Positions 49,345 to 54,946 of a stretch of 54,946 nt of DNA are shown piece after piece. Below the pieces are notes generated by a model. That model saw only the letters and a list, made by a program, of their open reading frames with translations. It did no database searches and had not been told where the DNA came from. Made by a program: the position numbers and the translations under genes. The stretch is from Acidobacteriota bacterium (GTDB lineage Bacteria > Acidobacteriota > Blastocatellia > RBC074): positions 1-54,946 of the forward strand of contig JAFDVL010000049.1 of the NCBI GenBank assembly GCA_018268995.1. Reading direction: 5' to 3'. The stretch's first letter is position 1; every line of letters starts with the position of its first letter.

Positions 49345-50127
49345 TCAGGCTCCTTCTGAACCCGCTTTCTTTTCTTTCTTGAATCCTTCTTTGAGCGAGG
49401 CCTTGAAGTAATCCCGATTTAAGCGGGCAATGAAATCCTGGCCAATTTCTTTTGGGCAGGCAGCTGAACAGGAACCTGTATTTGTACAAGCGCCAAAGCC
49501 TTCCTGATCCATTTGTGCGACCATGTTCAGCACACGCCGATTTCTTTCGGGCTGACCTTGAGGCAATAAGCCCAGATGGCCGACCTTGGCCGCGACGAAC
49601 AGCATTGCTGAGCCATTTTTACAAGCCGCAACGCACGCGCCACACCCAATACATTGCGCTGCGTCCATCGCTTTATCCGAATCTTCCTTCGGCACCAGGA
49701 TCGCGTTGGCATCAGCGGCGGCTCCGGTTGAGATGGAGATAAATCCCCCTGCCTGAATAATGCGATCAAATGCACCGCGATCTACGACTAGGTCTTTGAG
49801 TACCGGGAAAGCCTGCGCGCGCCAGGGTTCAATCATGATTGTGTCGCCATCCCTGAAAGAACGCATATGCAATTGGCACGTCGTACAAGCTTGAAGTGGG
49901 CCATGCGGTGTGCCGTTGATCACCAGCGAACAGGTGCCACAGATGCCTTCGCGGCAATCGTGGTCAAAGGCAATTGGCTCTTCTCCGTTTTTTTGTAACT
50001 CTTCGTTTACGACATCCAACATCTCCAGAAAAGACATATCCGGGCTGATGTCGTGAGCTTGGTAGGTAACAAATTTACCTGCATCTACGGCGTCTTTTTG
50101 CCGCCAAACTTTAAGTGTGAGATTCAT
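49345..50127 (-). CDS. sdhB: Succinate dehydrogenase / fumarate reductase iron-sulfur subunit
   Basis: 260 residues. CREGICGTC with later CTTCQL holds the [2Fe-2S] centre; CIGCGACVAAC and later CTNTGSCSAACPKEI hold the [4Fe-4S] and [3Fe-4S] centres. It carries electrons from SdhA to the membrane anchor. ATG 50127 has GAGGA 6 nt before it; the ATG at 50148 has none. It is separated from sdhA by 93 nt of repeat-rich DNA inside the operon. Confidence 0.95.
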   Translation of the reverse strand: MNLTLKVWRQKDAVDAGKFVTYQAHDISPDMSFLEMLDVVNEELQKNGEEPIAFDHDCREGICGTCSLVINGTPHGPLQACTTCQLHMRSFRDGDTIMIEPWRAQAFPVLKDLVVDRGAFDRIIQAGGFISISTGAAADANAILVPKEDSDKAMDAAQCIGCGACVAACKNGSAMLFVAAKVGHLGLLPQGQPERNRRVLNMVAQMDQEGFGACTNTGSCSAACPKEIGQDFIARLNRDYFKASLKEGFKKEKKAGSEGA

Positions 50128-50153
50128 GAAATTCCTCAGAGAGGACATCGGAA

Positions 50154-50220
50154 TTAGGTTTGGAAATTTAGGGATCGCTTTGCTGCTAACCCCTAACCCC
50201 TAAATCCTAAATCCTAAATC
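50154..50220. repeat. Heptamer repeat and hairpin between sdhA and sdhB
   Basis: Five in-phase heptamers, CTAACCC twice then CTAAATC three times, run from 50186 to 50220 and end exactly at the sdhA stop codon (50221-50223). ATTTAGGG (50166-50173) pairs with CCCTAAAT (50198-50205), and TTAGG (50154-50158) with CCTAA (50206-50210). It lies inside the sdh operon, between two co-transcribed genes. Confidence 0.88.
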
Positions 50221-52140
50221 CTATTTGTAGCTTCTCGTCGCCATTTTGATTTCTTCATAGGTCAACGGCTCTTTATTTAGCTCAGGATAATTATCTAAGC
50301 CTTTATATTCCCACGCAGCGACATACGAGAATTTATCGTCCTGGCGCAATGCCTCGCCATCTTCCGTTTGAAATTCTTCACGGAAGTGGCCTCCGCAGGA
50401 TTCAGCGCGATGCAGCGCGTCGTAGCAAAGCAACTCACCGAATTCAAGGAAGTCGGCCACTCGTCCGGCTTGTTCCAACGCTTGGTTCAGTTCGCCATTC
50501 TCGCCCAGCACATTGACGTTTTCCCAAAACTCCTGTCGTAAAGCTGGAATTTCCATTAACGCTTCGTGTAAGCCTTTCTCGTTGCGCGCCATCCCACATT
50601 TTTCCCACATGATTTTGCCGAGAGAGCGGTGGAAGTCGCGAACTGTTCGTTTGCCGCGAATCGAAAGTAACTTTCGGGTGCGAGCGTTGACTTCATCCTC
50701 AACCTGCTTGAACGCGGGATGATCTTCTGTGGGACGATTCTTCGGATGCGAAGCGAAGAAATTTCCAATCGTGTAGGGAATCACAAAATAGCCATCGGCT
50801 AATCCCTGCATCAACGCCGAAGCGCCGAGGCGATTTGCCCCGTGATCCGAGAAATTCGCTTCGCCCATCACAAACAGGCCGGGAATATTGCTCATTAAAT
50901 TGTAATCTACCCACAATCCGCCCATCGTATAGTGAACGGCGGGATAAATTCGCATTGGCACGCGGTACGCATTTTCACCTGTGATGCGCTCGTACATATC
51001 AAACAGGTTGCCGTACCGCTCCCGAATCTTGTCTTCGCCCAGCCGATTGATGGAGGCCGAGAAGTCGAGGTACACGCCCAGGCCTGACGGGCCTACGCCG
51101 CGCCCATCATCACAGGCTTCCTTGGCCGCGCGGGAAGCAATGTCGCGCGGTGCAAGGTTGCCATAGCTTGGGTATTTGCGTTCAAGGTAATAGTCTCGTT
51201 CGTCTTCTGGGATTTGATCCGGTGCGCGATGATCGCCTTTGTTTTTCGGTACCCAGACGCGTCCATCATTGCGTAACGATTCTGACATCAACGTCAGCTT
51301 GGATTGATGATCGCCCGTGACCGGAATGCAGGTTGGGTGAATTTGTGTGTAGCAGGGATTCGCAAATGCCGCTCCTTTTTTGTACGCGCGGAATGTCGCC
51401 GTCACGTTGCACCCTTGCGCATTTGTCGAGAGGAAGAACACATTGCCATATCCACCCGTCGCCAGAATTACTGCATCCGCCGCGTGAGAACTAATTTTCC
51501 CCGTTACTAGATCACGCACGACGATTCCCTTGGCATAGCCATCCACAATCACCAAATCCAGCATTTCGGTGCGCGGATACATCTTCACTCCGCCTGCTGC
51601 AATTTGCTTGCACAACGCTTGATACGCACCGAGCAAGAGCTGTTGCCCTGTTTGGCCACGCGCATAGAACGTACGTGAAACCTGTGCGCCGCCGAAAGAA
51701 CGATTGGTCAATGTCCCGCCATATTCACGGGCAAAGGGAACTCCCTGCGCAGCACACTGGTCAATGATGTTCACGGAAACTTCAGCCAGGCGATGCACGT
51801 TGGCTTCGCGCGCGCGGAAGTCGCCGCCTTTGATCGTGTCATAAAAAAGGCGATACACGCTGTCGCCATCGTTCTGATAATTCTTTGCTGCGTTGATGCC
51901 ACCCTGTGCTGCAATGCTGTGCGCACGACGAGGGCTGTCCTGATAGCAAAAGGCTTTGACCTGATAACCTAGCTCGGACAATGTTGCCGCCGCCGATGCT
52001 CCGGCCAGGCCAGTGCCAACGATGATGACCTCGTACTTCCGTTTGTTGGCTGGATTGACCAGTTTGGATTCCTGCTTGTACTTGCCCCACTTCTGTCCAA
52101 CTGTGCCAGAAGGGATATTGGAATTGAGTGTGATTGCCAT
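50221..52140 (-). CDS. sdhA: Succinate dehydrogenase / fumarate reductase flavoprotein
   Basis: 639 residues. The FAD-binding GTGLAGASAAATLSELGYQV is followed by RRAHSIAAQGGINAAKNYQN, containing the His to which FAD is covalently attached. HPTCIP and GGLWVDYNLMS, then GEANFSDHGANRLGASALMQ, complete the catalytic domain; the length and order match the single-anchor (Bacillus/Bacteroidota-type) enzyme. It catalyses succinate oxidation with sdhB and sdhC. It starts 4 nt after sdhC. Confidence 0.96.
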   Translation of the reverse strand: MAITLNSNIPSGTVGQKWGKYKQESKLVNPANKRKYEVIIVGTGLAGASAAATLSELGYQVKAFCYQDSPRRAHSIAAQGGINAAKNYQNDGDSVYRLFYDTIKGGDFRAREANVHRLAEVSVNIIDQCAAQGVPFAREYGGTLTNRSFGGAQVSRTFYARGQTGQQLLLGAYQALCKQIAAGGVKMYPRTEMLDLVIVDGYAKGIVVRDLVTGKISSHAADAVILATGGYGNVFFLSTNAQGCNVTATFRAYKKGAAFANPCYTQIHPTCIPVTGDHQSKLTLMSESLRNDGRVWVPKNKGDHRAPDQIPEDERDYYLERKYPSYGNLAPRDIASRAAKEACDDGRGVGPSGLGVYLDFSASINRLGEDKIRERYGNLFDMYERITGENAYRVPMRIYPAVHYTMGGLWVDYNLMSNIPGLFVMGEANFSDHGANRLGASALMQGLADGYFVIPYTIGNFFASHPKNRPTEDHPAFKQVEDEVNARTRKLLSIRGKRTVRDFHRSLGKIMWEKCGMARNEKGLHEALMEIPALRQEFWENVNVLGENGELNQALEQAGRVADFLEFGELLCYDALHRAESCGGHFREEFQTEDGEALRQDDKFSYVAAWEYKGLDNYPELNKEPLTYEEIKMATRSYK

Positions 52141-52144
52141 AATT

Positions 52145-52822
52145 TTATTTTACGATGCCTGTTAAGACTGCAAGGACGATTGCGCAATTGCCCAGGAAAA
52201 TAACTGCTGCGGCAATCTTGGCAAAACGGTTGATGACCATGTCGTATGCACCATTTTTAATTCCCAACGATTGAAACATGGAACCGACACCGTGTGCCAG
52301 ATGCATACAGAGCAACGCCATCGCCACCAGATAAAAGATTGCCACGAACGGATTGCTGAATCCCTGCACCATCATCCCGAAGACATCGTGCATTCCCTCG
52401 CGCCGAAGTTGCAGCAAGGAGAGGTCAATCAGACCAACGGTATAGTGCAGCAAGTGGAAGACAATAAAAATCAGCACAATCGTTCCGCTGATGGCAGTGG
52501 TACGCGAAGTGACCGACGCCGCGACAGGAGCCTTGCCTGAACTGTATTTTACCGGGCGGGCTGCGCGGTTGCGTGCTACCAACTGATACGCAGTGACGAT
52601 GTGCAAAATCGCAATCACGAGCAAGCCCAGGCGCGCACCCCACAGGACAGCGGGTTTTGCTTTTAAGAAATGGGCGTATTCGTTGATTGCTGTGGGGCCA
52701 ATAAAGATTTGCAAATTCCCCAACAAATGCACAATCACAAAGCCGAATAGCAAAAAGCCTGTAATCGCCATGATGTACTTTTTGCCTAGGGTCGAATTGA
52801 AAATTCTGGTAACAATATTCAT
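52145..52822 (-). CDS. sdhC: Succinate dehydrogenase cytochrome b subunit
   Basis: 225 residues with five membrane segments, the single-chain b-type cytochrome of a type B enzyme. Conserved histidines appear in FVIVHLLGNLQIFIG, VIAILHIVTAYQL, VFHLLHYTVG and MHLAHGVGSMFQSLG, suitable for two haem b groups. It anchors SdhA/SdhB in the membrane and reduces menaquinone or oxidises it. First gene of the sdhCAB operon. Confidence 0.93.
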   Translation of the reverse strand: MNIVTRIFNSTLGKKYIMAITGFLLFGFVIVHLLGNLQIFIGPTAINEYAHFLKAKPAVLWGARLGLLVIAILHIVTAYQLVARNRAARPVKYSSGKAPVAASVTSRTTAISGTIVLIFIVFHLLHYTVGLIDLSLLQLRREGMHDVFGMMVQGFSNPFVAIFYLVAMALLCMHLAHGVGSMFQSLGIKNGAYDMVINRFAKIAAAVIFLGNCAIVLAVLTGIVK

Positions 52823-52930
52823 TGGAAAGTCCCTTGAACCTTCTCCTTTTTTATCAGGATCGAAAGAGTGCCTGAAATATATGTCTGCAATTTTGAGAAA
52901 TTCTGGAGAGAAATTGCGTATTGTTCGGAC

Positions 52931-53794
52931 TCAACCGCCCGCTGTCAATTGTTTTAGGTAAGAATCCAATTTATTTACTCCTACCTGTGGTGCCACGTTG
53001 TCTACTGTACTGACAAAAATTCCGAAAGCTAGCAGGTCGTATAAACGACGGTCAAAAAACTTGACGGGGGCAACCAACGCTCGCATCAGCCCGACAGGGT
53101 ATCTGATAAAGCGAGGTGTTTTACCTATGGCGTCAAAGCACAATTCGCTGATTTGACGGCGTGTAAATACATCTGGGCCACCCAGATTAAAGATTTTCTC
53201 TTCAGCCTTGATGGCTTCAACGCACCATCTGGCGACCTCGGCTTCATCAATGGGATTGGTTTGTACCTGACCATTTCCGATGAGCGGCATGATCCCTTTG
53301 CGCGCCAATTTTACGAATTCCTCAAAGATATAAAAAATCCCTGTCGGTCGAATGAGGGAATAATCCAAGCCAGACTGTTTCAGTTCTTCTTCAAAAGCCG
53401 CGTGTGCCTCACCATACACAATGCCTTTCATTTGTTCGGCCTGGAAAACGGAAACATAAATGAATTTCCTAACTTGTGCTGCTTGTGCCTCAGCCAAAAG
53501 ATTTTTATTGGCCTGAAAATCAACTTCCCAGTAACCTGCTTTTCCCTTCGTTCGACCAAGTTGCAAACTGCCCCCAATCGTGGAGATTACGACATCAATG
53601 TTGGCACAGACTCCTCGGAGCGTGTGCGGCTCACAGGCATCAGCAATTATTATTTCCTCAACAGCATCTGCCAAAGCACCAAGTTTCGTGCGATCTCGTA
53701 AGACGGCTCGAACTGTGTGGCCTTGTTTCTTTAGCTCTTTGATGGTTGATTGGCCAACTTTCCCGCTGGCCCCGGCCACAAGAATCTTTGCCAT
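52931..53794 (-). CDS. Atypical SDR / NmrA-like NAD(P)-binding protein
   Basis: 287 residues. Rossmann motif VAGASGKVGQSTIKELKKQG near the N-terminus, then DVVISTIGGSLQLGRTKGKA and FIYVSVFQAEQMKGIVY; an atypical short-chain dehydrogenase without the usual Tyr-x3-Lys. Such proteins act as oxidoreductases, epimerases or NAD(P)H sensors. It is divergent from a LysR regulator at 53884, which may control it through the 89-nt shared region. Confidence 0.88.
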   Translation of the reverse strand: MAKILVAGASGKVGQSTIKELKKQGHTVRAVLRDRTKLGALADAVEEIIIADACEPHTLRGVCANIDVVISTIGGSLQLGRTKGKAGYWEVDFQANKNLLAEAQAAQVRKFIYVSVFQAEQMKGIVYGEAHAAFEEELKQSGLDYSLIRPTGIFYIFEEFVKLARKGIMPLIGNGQVQTNPIDEAEVARWCVEAIKAEEKIFNLGGPDVFTRRQISELCFDAIGKTPRFIRYPVGLMRALVAPVKFFDRRLYDLLAFGIFVSTVDNVAPQVGVNKLDSYLKQLTAGG

Positions 53795-53883
53795 GTTTCC
53801 TCCAGGATTCGGTGCCGAAAAAGTAGCAGTCTTGCTTCTATTAGTAAAATGGAAAAATATAATAACTAATATAAGGAATGCTT

Positions 53884-54768
53884 ATGCACATCGAAACGCT
53901 CAAGACTTTTTGTGATTTGGTAGAAACAGGAAGCTTTTCCAAGGCCGCCGCGCTGAATTTTATCTCGCAATCTGCGGTTAGCCAGCAAATCAAGGCGCTT
54001 GAGTCTCGGTTTGAAAGGGAATTGATTGAGCGAAGTTCGCGCAAAATAGTAACTCTGACAGAAGCCGGGCAAAAGTTTTACCTTGAGTGCAAGGAAATCA
54101 TAGAGCGTTTTCGCAATCTCGAAAATAAAATGCGCCAGCCGTTAGCTGATATTTTTGGAACGGTTCGTGTCGCTACGGTTTATAGTGTGGGCTTGCATGA
54201 AATCCCGCGCTACATCAAACAATTTATCAAAGAGCATCCGCAGGTGAATGTCCGACTGGAATATAGTCGTACCGATAAAGTCTACGAAGCCTGCCTGAAC
54301 AATACGATTGATTTTGGCATCGTTGCCTTACCGCAGCGCCGCCCTCAAATTGTTGTCATCCCGCTCCGAGACGATAATTTAGTTTTGGTTTGCAGCCCTG
54401 AGCACGCGCTGGCAAATCGCCGTCGTGTCAGCATTGCAAAGTTGAATGGCGAATCGTTCATCGGGTTTGAGCGGGATATTCCGACTCGCAAAGCCATTGA
54501 TCGAATTTTGAAGCGATTTCAGGTGACGGCAAATTATGCGATGGAACTGGATAATATTGAAACGATCAAGCGATCCGTTGAGGTCGGAATTGGAATTTCG
54601 ATCCTCCCGGAAAATGCTGTTCAAACGGAAGTTCGCAATGGCATGTTGGCGGCCTTGAAATTTACGGAGGGCACTTTTACTCGTTCGCTGGGCATCATTC
54701 ATCGCCATCAGAAAGTTTTCAGTAAAGCCGCGCAGGAATTTCTACATCTGCTCACGGCTACGCAATAA
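53884..54768 (+). CDS. LysR-family transcription regulator
   Basis: 294 residues. The N-terminal winged helix (MHIETLKTFCDLVETGSFSK, AALNFISQSAVSQQIKALES) is followed by the effector-binding domain of CysB/CbbR type (VRVATVYSVGLHEIPRYIKQ and later). ATG 53884 has AAGGA 6 nt upstream; the ATG at 53878 touches that site and is less likely. It probably regulates itself and the divergent SDR gene. Ligand unknown. Confidence 0.94.
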   Translation: MHIETLKTFCDLVETGSFSKAAALNFISQSAVSQQIKALESRFERELIERSSRKIVTLTEAGQKFYLECKEIIERFRNLENKMRQPLADIFGTVRVATVYSVGLHEIPRYIKQFIKEHPQVNVRLEYSRTDKVYEACLNNTIDFGIVALPQRRPQIVVIPLRDDNLVLVCSPEHALANRRRVSIAKLNGESFIGFERDIPTRKAIDRILKRFQVTANYAMELDNIETIKRSVEVGIGISILPENAVQTEVRNGMLAALKFTEGTFTRSLGIIHRHQKVFSKAAQEFLHLLTATQ

Positions 54769-54822
54769 GGACGTTTATTGTTTAGGCCATCACAAGAAGT
54801 CTAATTAATTTTATGCCCTCCC

Positions 54823-54851
54823 TTGACGAAACAAAGGACAGTCGCTAATAT
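54823..54851 (+). promoter_or_regulatory. Sigma-70-type promoter of the tRNA gene
   Basis: TTGACG (54823-54828) and TAATAT (54846-54851) are 17 nt apart, a near-consensus pair. The start of transcription would be near 54858, about 45 nt before the tRNA. Confidence 0.75.
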
Positions 54852-54902
54852 CTCGGCTTTCCCTTGGACGGGAATAACAGTTTTAGTTCTTTCTTTTATT
54901 GC

Positions 54903-54946
54903 GACCCGTTCGTCTAGCCCGGTCCAGGACATCGCCCTTTCACGGC
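54903..54946 (+). tRNA. tRNA-Glu (UUC anticodon), 5' part
   Basis: The sequence begins GACCCGTTCGTCTAG (acceptor strand, then D-arm start), which matches the tRNA-Glu 5' half. The anticodon loop reads CTTTCAC with TTC as anticodon, between TCGCC and GGC. The 3' half is beyond the window edge. Confidence 0.9.

Overview
The window reads as chromosomal DNA of a diderm (Gram-negative) bacterium, most likely Acidobacteriota and probably class Blastocatellia. The outer-membrane genes (mlaEFD, lptD, a TonB-dependent receptor) show an outer membrane. The lineage call rests on a secreted protein with a Solibacter-type TIGR03437-like N-terminal module, a CarboxypepD_reg TonB receptor, a fused E1 alpha/beta dehydrogenase and a three-gene sdh operon. 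It is an inference from gene content, not a measured phylogeny. No phage, integrase or insertion-sequence genes are visible.

Layout. 1-1799: a CRISPR array of 25 repeats that enters from the left edge and ends directly against the stop codon of mlaD; no cas gene is in the window. 1800-4549 (-): mlaE-mlaF-mlaD lipid-transport operon. 4960-8569 (+): a Kbp-like BON-LysM protein, an ABM monooxygenase, a PepSY-type membrane protein and a fused E1 2-oxoacid dehydrogenase. 8790-15831 (-): a signalling block made of a 4-gene phosphorelay operon (PAS histidine kinase, Rcp1-like receiver, receiver-kinase hybrid, NarL-type regulator), then a newly noticed 44-residue membrane peptide, a stand-alone Clp-type AAA+ ATPase and a single-domain receiver. 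16123-20312 (-): ImmA/IrrE-like protein, GNAT, HNH endonuclease, an MreB-like actin and ComF. 20320-26832 (-): split methylmalonyl-CoA mutase genes on either side of a pair of M16 peptidases, with an HDAC-family deacetylase upstream. 27103-28844 (+): an unknown membrane-anchored protein and an alanine-rich LEA-like lipoprotein. 28917-31921 (-): an NtrC-type regulator and its kinase.

32051-33658 (+) is an HD-domain membrane phosphodiesterase that meets lptD (-) tail to tail. 36356-38115 (-) is folP-folB-folK, and 38260-39891 (-) an acyl-CoA ligase. 40213-49289 (+) holds the TIGR03437-like secreted protein, xylose isomerase, an aldo/keto reductase, the TonB receptor and an Atg22/UMF1-type transporter. 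49345-52822 (-) is sdhC-sdhA-sdhB. The right end has a divergent SDR/LysR pair and a 5'-partial tRNA-Glu(UUC) with a good sigma-70 promoter.

Most of the window is ordinary housekeeping, envelope and signalling content. Four things stand out: the solo Clp-type AAA+ ATPase with its small membrane peptide and receiver; a set of long, perfect intergenic inverted repeats of unrelated sequence (about 20.7-50.2 kb); the CRISPR array abutting mlaD with no space between; and the heptad-spaced repeats in MlaD. I see no clear proof of a new defence system, but the AAA+ locus and the hairpins deserve a search.
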